From: Sulfurospirillum sp. UBA6810
GTDB lineage: Bacteria; Campylobacterota; Campylobacteria; Campylobacterales; Sulfurospirillaceae
NCBI GenBank assembly: GCA_002469305.1
Contig: DKEY01000070.1
Location: 1-11,472 of the forward strand
Length of the DNA stretch: 11,472 bases
Direction: 5' to 3'
Below the pieces are notes generated by a model, which searched no databases, was not told where the DNA came from, and worked only from the letters and a program-made list of their open reading frames with translations. This document shows, piece by piece, positions 1 through 5,188 of the stretch. Position numbers and translations under genes: made by a program. How positions within the stretch are numbered: position 1 is the first letter of the stretch; every line of letters starts with the position of its first letter.

Positions 1-3
1 ATT

Positions 4-24
4 GAACCCTCTGAATAAACCCAA
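4..24 (+). repeat. IS left terminal inverted repeat (IRL)
   Basis: This is the outer end of the insertion sequence. It pairs with 1193-1213 read on the other strand with two mismatches (at 16 and 20). It lies 62 bases upstream of the transposase start. Confidence 0.88.
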
Positions 25-86
25 AAAAATATCCATAAGCACCAATTAGATAAAATAAGAGATATAGAAGATACAGGAAGGTCAGT

Positions 87-1067
87 ATGCAGCTAAGTTT
101 TTTCGATTACGCACTGGAGTATCAGGGAGGTAGACGCAGCACTCAATTTTTGAGTGAGATGAAACTCTTGATTCCCTATGGTGCTATCGAAGCAATATTA
201 ATCGAAAAAGGGATATACAAACCCAACAAAGGCAAACAAGGGCGTCCTTCCATCCCTGCATCCGTATTGGTCGGCGCACTCTTTTTGCAAAGCTGGTACG
301 GACTAAGCGATCCTATGACGGAAGAGCTAATCCATGATCGTATCTCGTTTCGGAAGTTCTTGGATATCAAAGATGAAGATACCATTCCCGATGAGACGAC
401 AATCTGTAAATTCCGCAATGCTCTTATACGAGAAAACCTTCTTGAGGTACTCTTCAATCAAGTAAAGTCACAAATGATAGAAAAAAGACTTATCTTAAAC
501 GAAGGGACACTCGTAGATGCGACCTTGATCCATGCATCCGAGCCCAAACGCAAGAAAGACGAGAACGGCAACGTGATTTCCAATGAGCCGGCAGATAAAG
601 ACGCAACTTATACCTCCAAACGAGGAGTCAAGCATCACGGTTATAAACTCCATATAGCAACCGATAGAGCCGGAGTGATTAAAGATATCCGAACCACAAC
701 CGCCAAAGTGCATGATTCACAAATGATCGATGAACTCATCGAGGATGAAAGCAAAGCAGTATTTGCCGATAGCGGCTATATGTCCAAAGAACGCAAACGT
801 TTTTTAAGAGGCAAAGGGATATTCGCAGGAATTATTGAACGTCGTGTTCGCGGACAAGCAACACTTAGAGCTAAACAATCACGAAACAACCAACGCTTCT
901 CTAAAATAAGAAGCATCGTAGAGATGCCGTTTGCTTTCATCAAACGGCTTATGGGCTATAGAGAATCAAAATATATAGGACTGCATAAGAACACCCAACA
1001 TCACTATTTGATCGCAGCAGCCTATAACCTGCGAAGAATGCCTAATCTTATGCAAAGAGGTGCTTAA
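87..1067 (+). CDS. IS5-family DDE transposase
   Basis: The 326-residue product is the transposase that cuts and pastes the surrounding element, the same length class as IS5 transposase. The N-terminal part (about 45-125) is the DUF772-like IS5 N-terminal domain, with the GRPSIP segment near 52. The catalytic RNase-H-like domain follows: D144 in VDATLI, D228 in ADSGYMS and E279 in RSIVEMPFAFIK, the last giving the IS4/IS5-type R-x3-E-x6-K signature (R275, E279, K286). A basic, low-complexity linker around 153-172 lies between the first two acidic residues. The ATG is preceded by AGGAAGG at 75-81 with five bases of spacing. The frame is uninterrupted, so the copy may be active. Expression is presumably driven from inside the first 75 bases or by read-through. 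Confidence 0.95.
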   Translation: MQLSFFDYALEYQGGRRSTQFLSEMKLLIPYGAIEAILIEKGIYKPNKGKQGRPSIPASVLVGALFLQSWYGLSDPMTEELIHDRISFRKFLDIKDEDTIPDETTICKFRNALIRENLLEVLFNQVKSQMIEKRLILNEGTLVDATLIHASEPKRKKDENGNVISNEPADKDATYTSKRGVKHHGYKLHIATDRAGVIKDIRTTTAKVHDSQMIDELIEDESKAVFADSGYMSKERKRFLRGKGIFAGIIERRVRGQATLRAKQSRNNQRFSKIRSIVEMPFAFIKRLMGYRESKYIGLHKNTQHHYLIAAAYNLRRMPNLMQRGA

Positions 1068-1192
1068 TGAGGGAGAAATGAGCCAAAAAGGGGATGAAAA
1101 TCTACCAAATCGATAAAATTTAAGAGCTGAGTGTCAAAACATGAAACTCGGAAAACTCAAAAACGTTCAACTTTCAAAACAGAGCCATGAGA

Positions 1193-1213
1193 TTGGCTTT
1201 GTTCAGAGGGTTC
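1193..1213 (-). repeat. IS right terminal inverted repeat (IRR)
   Basis: This is the right end of the insertion sequence, matching 4-24 in inverted orientation at 19 of 21 positions. Read on the minus strand it adds ACC CTC TGA to the interrupted receptor gene, so the repeat itself provides the premature stop (1203-1205). The 1068-1192 stretch before it is non-coding IS tail with no structure that I can support. Confidence 0.88.
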
Positions 1214-2576
1214 TATTGTTTTTATCAACAAAATCAGTATTATAAAAAGAGACGGGTAAGTAGGTTTTCGTATAAAAACTTTTTAATCCAAAATTTTTAA
1301 AAGGTGTATATATCGCACCTAATCTAAATAATTTTTCAGTAGAATCTTCTAAATAGCCACTTCTTACATACTTATCAACTTTAGCATTTGCTAGTAAAAT
1401 GAGATTTTCATGTACCTTATAGTCATCTTGAAACAAAAATGAATAAACACTCTCTTCATCAAAATCATTATATTGTGCTACATTATTTTCTTGGTTTATA
1501 AAATTTACTGTTTCAATATTTTTTGTAGTGTACTTTAGATTTTTAACATTAAAAGCGGTCAAAAGATGGTTGCTTTCAAATTGAAAAGATTTTGAGATAT
1601 AAGCATTGAGCTTCGTAAACTTTATATCCTCGACAAACTCTTTTGGTAGAGTTATTCCTATATTTGCTAAATCTATAACAGGCGTAAGTCCTATGCCTTG
1701 TGCATTTTTTTCTTCCATTTTTCGTGAAGTAACATCTACGGAAAAACTTGCTTTTAAAGATTTGTCTGCAAGTAAATATCTACTTATATCGATAAAAAAG
1801 TCCTCTGATTCTAGTGTACTATCATCAGGAGCAACATCCAAAGATAAGCCCATGTAAGTATCTTTTTTTACATGTGAATATCCTAGATTGATGTTTGTAT
1901 TTTCATTACTGATATCTAAGTAAAGATTTTTTCTATCCCCATTGTTTTGTAAGGTTTGATTGCTATAATCCACCGTTGTATTTGATTTTTCATTGCGTAA
2001 AAAGAGCAGATAAGACCAGCCATTTTGAAAAACTTGTGAAGTAGTGATGCTTTGTGAGTTGTCTCCCCTATCAGACATAGTAGCTTTCAATTCTCCACCA
2101 TTCTCTTTTGCAGCAGATTTGGTATAAAGTCTTATAAAATAAATCCCTGTTTCATTTCCTTGAGTAAAAGAACTCTCTCCATAATATATCTCAACATGGT
2201 CAATAAAGTCTAAAGGTAAATCTCCCCAAGACAGAGATGCTGATTTGGTATGAGGAGAGCTTATCTCATGGTCATTGATAAAAAATCTAAAAAAACCACT
2301 GGTAGTTGTTTTACTTCCTGCTAAAGAGGGGCTAGAGAGTCCAAATCTATTTGTATTGAGATTTACAAGAGGAAGTTCTTTTAAGATATCACTTAGCTTG
2401 CTATACTGCATCATTCTAATCTCTTTTTGAGAGTAGATAAGCACATGTCCTAGTTTTTCATCAACTGTTTTGAGAGAATTTTCAGTTGTATTTTCATACT
2501 CTTTGAGTAGATTATCGAGTGAATCAGAAAAAAGTGTAGTAGTTATCAATAAAATAACAATAAAAATCTTCTTCAT
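1203..2576 (-). pseudogene. TonB-dependent receptor-like gene, 3' end cut off by IS insertion
   Basis: The intact gene would encode an outer-membrane gated channel for TonB/ExbBD-driven uptake. It has a Sec signal peptide (MKKIFIVILLITTTLFS), a short linker, then a plug-like domain at about 35-150 (KLSDILKELP, a beta-rich SLAG..FFINDHEI stretch, PLDFIDHVEIYYG and a following SSFTQGNETG). Alternating beta-strand barrel sequence runs to the end. Only 457 codons remain, whereas such receptors are usually 600-800 residues, and no C-terminal barrel strand with terminal aromatic is present. The codon for R455 spans the IS junction (1213/1214); T456, L457 and the stop come from the IS repeat. The start is supported by AGAGGTG at 2579-2585 and a TATAAT at 2603-2608. 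The substrate cannot be told. A truncated barrel is unlikely to work. Confidence 0.82.
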
Positions 2577-2602
2577 AACACCTCTATCTTAAAATCTGAA
2601 TG

Positions 2603-2608
2603 ATTATA
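2603..2608 (-). promoter_or_regulatory. Probable -10 box of the receptor gene
   Basis: A perfect TATAAT on the minus strand lies 26 bases before the receptor ATG, followed by the gene's AGAGGTG ribosome site. No clear -35 is seen, which is normal for Campylobacterota housekeeping promoters. An iron-responsive operator was looked for and not recognised. Confidence 0.55.
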
Positions 2609-2669
2609 ATAAAAGAGGACTTAATAAAATATTTAAAGCAATAAATAAATTACAATTTTATATATATTA

Positions 2670-2693
2670 AAGAGTGTATTAAAATACACTCTT
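2670..2693 (-). terminator. Hairpin terminator after the DsrE-like gene
   Basis: A perfect 11-bp inverted repeat, AAGAGTGTATT / AATACACTCTT, with a two-base centre lies 11 bases past the stop of the DsrE-like gene. On the minus strand it is followed by a TA-rich run rather than a pure T tract, so termination strength is uncertain. Confidence 0.65.
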
Positions 2694-2704
2694 CTAAAAA
2701 AAGA

Positions 2705-3145
2705 TTAGAAAGTTAAATTATTGAATTCACTATCTAAGAGTTTAGCTGCTACCATCGGTGGCTGAGCTATCGTAACACCTTCAACCAAAGCTGACTGGTC
2801 TTTTCCTGCATTTGGCAAGTAAAGTGGGCAAAGTTCTACTTTTGCACCCGCTTTGATAAGTCCCATCATCGCCATCTTTGGAGTTGGGGATTTACCATCT
2901 GGTTTTTTTACGGGAGTACTTGGCATATCTTTGATAGCTAAATCACCAGCTGGTCCACACAATGTAAGATTTACAGCTTTTTTGTGCTTGTTAATTGTCA
3001 TTGTTGAAAGAACCATGGCCATCATCTGTGTTTGAGCATCACCTGAAGTAACTAAAACATTTAGCCCTTTCAGTTGTTCCGCACTTACCATCGAAGGAGC
3101 TGCTAAAGCAGCAACGATTAAACCCGTTGAGAATAATTTTCTCAT
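2705..3145 (-). CDS. Secreted DsrE/DsrF-like small sulfur-relay family protein
   Basis: The 146-residue product resembles the DsrE/DsrF/TusD superfamily, small alpha/beta proteins of sulfur transfer. Features that fit are a first strand with a glycine turn (LNVLVTSGDAQTQ, 28-40), a helix rich in Met (41-50), a second strand ending in Cys63 (NLTLCGPAGDLA), and a later AGAKVELCP segment with Cys106. Unlike cytoplasmic DsrE/TusD it begins with a Sec signal peptide (MRKLFSTGLIVAALAAPSMVSA, cleavage about residue 22), so it should act in the periplasm. The start at 3145 is chosen over an upstream in-frame ATG at 3187 because AGGAGG at 3152-3157 stands six bases before it and the signal peptide then starts at residue 1. 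It is monocistronic and divergent from the lipoprotein gene. Carrier, regulator or binding role is not shown by the sequence. Confidence 0.8.
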   Translation of the reverse strand: MRKLFSTGLIVAALAAPSMVSAEQLKGLNVLVTSGDAQTQMMAMVLSTMTINKHKKAVNLTLCGPAGDLAIKDMPSTPVKKPDGKSPTPKMAMMGLIKAGAKVELCPLYLPNAGKDQSALVEGVTIAQPPMVAAKLLDSEFNNLTF

Positions 3146-3151
3146 ATCTAG

Positions 3152-3157
3152 CCTCCT
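3152..3157 (-). promoter_or_regulatory. Ribosome binding site fixing the DsrE-like start
   Basis: A perfect AGGAGG on the minus strand with a six-base spacer to the ATG at 3145 decides against the longer reading frame starting at 3187. Confidence 0.85.
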
Positions 3158-3176
3158 AAAAAAATCTATTGCTAAG

Positions 3177-3182
3177 AGTATA
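3177..3182 (-). promoter_or_regulatory. Probable -10 box of the DsrE-like gene
   Basis: TATACT on the minus strand lies 31 bases before the chosen ATG, giving a leader of about 25 bases that contains the AGGAGG. It sits inside the longer frame, which is further support for the shorter start. Confidence 0.5.
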
Positions 3183-3202
3183 GCCAACTTTTTTTAAATA
3201 AT

Positions 3203-3211
3203 TGATATAAT
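3203..3211 (+). promoter_or_regulatory. Extended -10 promoter abutting the lipoprotein ATG
   Basis: TGATATAAT is a perfect extended -10 (TGnTATAAT) preceded by a T-rich run. Its last T is at 3211 and the ATG begins at 3218, so the usual start of transcription would fall on or next to the A of the ATG. There is no Shine-Dalgarno between them. The mRNA may be leaderless. Confidence 0.6.
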
Positions 3212-3217
3212 TTTTCT

Positions 3218-3733
3218 ATGAAAGTATTTTTTATGTTTATACTGGTTTTTTTGTTACAAGGATGCTCTTTTAAGACTCTTCCCAATCTCGATACAAAAGC
3301 TCTTGAAGGGGTACTTAACTCTATCGATATGAGTATCAATACAAGCGAAGCTAAAAGTTTTTCTCTTCTTGCTATCAAACACGCCCACGACCTTGCACTC
3401 TCTTATGAGTTAGTTCGCCCTCCTTTGTTTCATAACTGGCTAGTCAATATAGGTGCAAAAAAAAGAGGTCTTTGTTGGCACTTTGCTTTTGATATGCTCG
3501 ATATGGCACTGAAGCAAAAGTATAAAAGTTTTGACTTTTATATCGTTGGAGCAAATATCAATGACTACTTCGAAGAGCACAACGCTTTGCTTGTCACATG
3601 TCAAGGATGCGAAGTATCAAAAGGCGTTATAATCGACGCATGGAGAAACTCAGGAGAGTTGTTTTTCTCCAAGATAAATGATGACCCAGATTATAGCTGG
3701 AGCCAAAGAGGAGGAGTGAGAAATGCAAGATAA
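3218..3733 (+). CDS. Lipoprotein with a possible Cys-His-Asp catalytic triad
   Basis: I do not recognise a named family. The 171-residue product has a lipoprotein signal peptide ending in the lipobox LLQGC, with Cys16 as the predicted lipidated residue, so it should be membrane-anchored facing the periplasm. The mature part has a helical region (about 40-65), then a GLCWHFAFDML segment with Cys86 at the start of a helix, His121 in EEHNALLV on a strand, and Asp140 in IIDAWRN on the next strand. The order Cys (helix), His (strand), Asp (strand) is that of transglutaminase/papain-like folds, so a peptidase or acyltransferase is possible but unproven. Cys128 and Cys131 form a CQGC motif. The gene overlaps the next one by 11 bases, indicating an operon. 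It has no Shine-Dalgarno and may be translated leaderless. Confidence 0.75.
   Translation: MKVFFMFILVFLLQGCSFKTLPNLDTKALEGVLNSIDMSINTSEAKSFSLLAIKHAHDLALSYELVRPPLFHNWLVNIGAKKRGLCWHFAFDMLDMALKQKYKSFDFYIVGANINDYFEEHNALLVTCQGCEVSKGVIIDAWRNSGELFFSKINDDPDYSWSQRGGVRNAR
3709..3714 (+). promoter_or_regulatory. Ribosome binding site inside the lipoprotein gene for the ygbA-like gene
   Basis: AGGAGG lies within the last codons of the lipoprotein gene, eight bases before the next ATG at 3723. It indicates independent initiation or translational coupling of the overlapping pair. Confidence 0.75.
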
Positions 3734-4070
3734 AAAATTTATCTCTGAAGTACAAACTTTACTAAAATTTATACAACTTTACTGTGATGATAAACATGAT
3801 GAAAAAAAAGAGAGTGTATCACTAGAAGTACCATACAAAGGGAGAAATCTCTTACATGTAAACTTTGATTTATGTCTTACATGTAAGGAAACTTTTCTCT
3901 ACTGCATACAAAGGCTTCAAGAGTGTCCACATGAAGAAAAACCAAAATGCAGAACATGCAAAACTCCATGTTATGAGCGTCCAAAATGGAAAGAACTCGC
4001 AAAAATCATGCGTCACTCTGGCATGAAACTTGGACTTTTAAAAATCAAAAAACTTTTTTCAAAGAGTTAA
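3723..4070 (+). CDS. YgbA-type 'nitrous oxide-stimulated promoter' family protein
   Basis: The 115-residue cytoplasmic, cysteine-rich protein matches the pattern of the YgbA family (Pfam 'nitrous oxide-stimulated promoter'). It has LCLTC (Cys51, Cys54), YCIQRLQECPHEEKPKC (Cys61, Cys68, Cys76), RTCKTPCY (Cys79, Cys83) and the closing IMRHSGMKLGLL segment. In enterobacteria the homologue belongs to the nitric-oxide stress regulon and is linked to recovery from nitrosative stress; its biochemistry is not settled. The clustered cysteines suggest metal or Fe-S binding, which is inference. The N-terminal 50 residues contain an extra charged stretch (KHDEKKE). The gene is the second of a two-gene unit with the lipoprotein. 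Two TTACATGTAA words lie in the coding sequence, the second covering the Cys54 codon. Confidence 0.85.
   Translation: MQDKKFISEVQTLLKFIQLYCDDKHDEKKESVSLEVPYKGRNLLHVNFDLCLTCKETFLYCIQRLQECPHEEKPKCRTCKTPCYERPKWKELAKIMRHSGMKLGLLKIKKLFSKS
3852..3861 (+). repeat. TTACATGTAA word, copy 1 (in ygbA-like gene)
   Basis: A perfect copy of the 10-bp palindrome, flanked by C on the left and AC on the right. It encodes the Leu-His-Val part of LLHVN. Confidence 0.8.
3877..3886 (+). repeat. TTACATGTAA word, copy 2 (in ygbA-like gene)
   Basis: A perfect copy 25 bases after copy 1 and in the same reading-frame register shifted by one base. It encodes part of LTCK, including the Cys54 codon. Being palindromes, copies 1 and 2 could also pair with each other across 15 bases. 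Confidence 0.8.
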
Positions 4071-4111
4071 AATTAAACAAGTTTTTAAAGTGATTTCGAG
4101 ACTAATTTAGC

Positions 4112-4117
4112 TAAAAT
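4112..4117 (+). promoter_or_regulatory. Possible -10 box for purC
   Basis: TAAAAT in the 96-base gap between the ygbA-like gene and purC, 49 bases before the TTG start. The resulting leader would carry a TTACATGTAA word (4135-4144). No terminator is evident after the ygbA-like gene, so read-through is also possible. Confidence 0.4.
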
Positions 4118-4133
4118 ACGCACATCAAAAAAT

Positions 4134-4146
4134 CTTACATGTAAAG
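4134..4146 (+). repeat. CTTACATGTAAAG word, copy 3 (purC leader)
   Basis: An exact 13-mer copy sits between the possible -10 and the ribosome site of purC. It is the only copy placed like an operator or leader element. Confidence 0.75.
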
Positions 4147-4156
4147 AATTAAAAAG

Positions 4157-4161
4157 AGGAG
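4157..4161 (+). promoter_or_regulatory. Ribosome binding site supporting the TTG start of purC
   Basis: AGGAG with a five-base spacer (AAACA) to the TTG at 4167. No in-frame ATG or GTG lies at a suitable distance. Confidence 0.75.
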
Positions 4162-4166
4162 AAACA

Positions 4167-5144
4167 TTGTTAACTTTAGATGCGTTAAAAACGAGTGGCA
4201 TATGGCCTGTAAACAAACCGTTTACTAGCAAAATAGGAGAACCACAACTAAAAGAGCTTGGTTTAGAGATGTTTTACTCTGGTAAAAATGGTGATCTTTA
4301 TCTTATCCCTGATGCTGCTAGAGATATTGCTCTGCTTATGCGTTCAGACAGAGTCTCTGTTTTTGATATCCCTATTGGTGATGTAGTAGAAGGTAAAGGT
4401 AAAATTCAAAACTCTATCTCTACACTTGGAGCAACATATGCTCAAAATATGGGTATAAGAACGGCTTTAGATGTTGATTATGTTATCACAGACCTTCCGC
4501 AAGAGTTTGCTCAAAGAAGCCAAGTTATAGAACTTTGTCGCCCTTTTGAAGTGCAGATAGATGAAGAGATAGTACAGCTTGAGCTCATCTATAGAAATTA
4601 TCTCACAGGCTCTTTATATAAAGCATATAAAAACGCCCAAGACCCTTATAACTTAAAACTTGAGGCTGGATTTGAAGAGTGGCACAAGTTTGATACACCT
4701 CTGTTTACACCAACAACAAAAGGGGAAACTGATGTTCCTCTTGATAGTGCAAAAGTAGCTCTTAAAATTCCAGAGATTGCTAAGACATTGGAAAATCTTT
4801 TTATAAGTTTTTCTCGTCATGCACACTCTCGTGGTATAACTATCATCGATACAAAATTTGAAGTTTTTTTAAATGCAAAAGGTGAGTGGATACTTGGAGA
4901 TGAGATACTGACTCCTGAGAGTAGTAGATTTATCATGAATGCAGATTTTGAAGCTGGTAATTATATCTCTATGGACAAACAACTCATCAGAAACCATGCT
5001 ATCAGTGCACGTTGGAAAGAGAGATGGGAGAGTGAAAAAGCAGCAAATCCTAAGCAAAAATTCTTAGAGGCTTCTATCCCAAGCGATATCAAACAAGCCG
5101 TAGTAAAAGGTTATGAGTATATCTACTCTTTATTAAAAGATTAA
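4167..5144 (+). CDS. purC: Phosphoribosylaminoimidazole-succinocarboxamide (SAICAR) synthase, long form
   Basis: The enzyme joins CAIR and aspartate with ATP to give SAICAR, in de novo purine synthesis in the cytosol. Both family signatures are present: LELIYRNYLTGS (138-149, Arg143 and the Gly-Ser end) and DTKFEVF (228-234) followed by GDEILTPESSRF (244-255). At 325 residues it is well above the 235-250 of typical bacterial PurC; extra length is at the N-terminus and in the middle, nearer to the fungal ADE1 type. The start is TTG, supported by AGGAG at 4157-4161 five bases upstream; the first internal ATG (Met35) would remove conserved sequence. No other pur gene is near. It converges on dinB with a shared hairpin between them. 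Confidence 0.93.
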   Translation: MLTLDALKTSGIWPVNKPFTSKIGEPQLKELGLEMFYSGKNGDLYLIPDAARDIALLMRSDRVSVFDIPIGDVVEGKGKIQNSISTLGATYAQNMGIRTALDVDYVITDLPQEFAQRSQVIELCRPFEVQIDEEIVQLELIYRNYLTGSLYKAYKNAQDPYNLKLEAGFEEWHKFDTPLFTPTTKGETDVPLDSAKVALKIPEIAKTLENLFISFSRHAHSRGITIIDTKFEVFLNAKGEWILGDEILTPESSRFIMNADFEAGNYISMDKQLIRNHAISARWKERWESEKAANPKQKFLEASIPSDIKQAVVKGYEYIYSLLKD

Positions 5145-5153
5145 AACAACAAC

Positions 5154-5188
5154 GCTTACATGTAAAGAAAAATTCTTTACATGTAAGC
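5154..5188. terminator. Shared hairpin terminator of convergent purC and dinB, built from two inverted words
   Basis: A perfect 16-bp inverted repeat, GCTTACATGTAAAGAA, with a three-base AAA centre (5170-5172). Each arm is an exact CTTACATGTAAAG word (5155-5167 forward, 5175-5187 reverse). It begins 10 bases after the purC stop and its last base is the last base of the dinB TAG. Flanking T runs are weak on both sides, so efficiency is uncertain, but the position between convergent genes fits a bidirectional terminator. Confidence 0.8.

Larger units (their letters stand above)
4..1213 (+). mobile_element. Complete IS5-family insertion sequence
   Basis: An element of about 1.21 kb is bounded by imperfect terminal inverted repeats at 4-24 and 1193-1213 that match at 19 of 21 positions, both starting GAACCCTCTGAA at the outer end. 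It holds one transposase gene with an intact DDE triad. The three visible bases left of it (ATT) equal the last three of the four bases on its right (TATT, 1214-1217), as expected for a 4-bp target duplication whose first base is cut off by the window edge. Length, single ORF and 4-bp duplication fit the IS5 family (the IS5 type element is about 1.2 kb). It looks richer in GC than the flanking genes, suggesting recent arrival. It interrupts a TonB-receptor-like gene. Confidence 0.9.

Noticed and set aside
176..713. Antisense open frames (93 and 72 codons) inside the transposase gene
   Set aside because: They lie opposite a strongly supported transposase, have no ribosome site and no recognisable family.
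1868..1880. TTACATGTGA in the receptor gene as an eighth word
   Set aside because: It has a mismatch in the palindromic core and could be chance; it was not counted.
3172..3378. 68-codon minus-strand frame across the divergent promoter region
   Set aside because: It overlaps the lipoprotein signal peptide region and both promoters, and reads as a shadow frame.
3852..3886. Two spaced short repeats as a CRISPR remnant
   Set aside because: The repeats are 10-bp palindromes inside a conserved coding sequence and recur singly elsewhere; spacing is too short and no cas gene is present.
4135..4144. TTACATGTAA as an FNR/CRP-type operator of purC
   Set aside because: The core does not fit the FNR/CRP half-sites, and most copies are in coding sequence or after genes, so a purC-specific operator is not supported.
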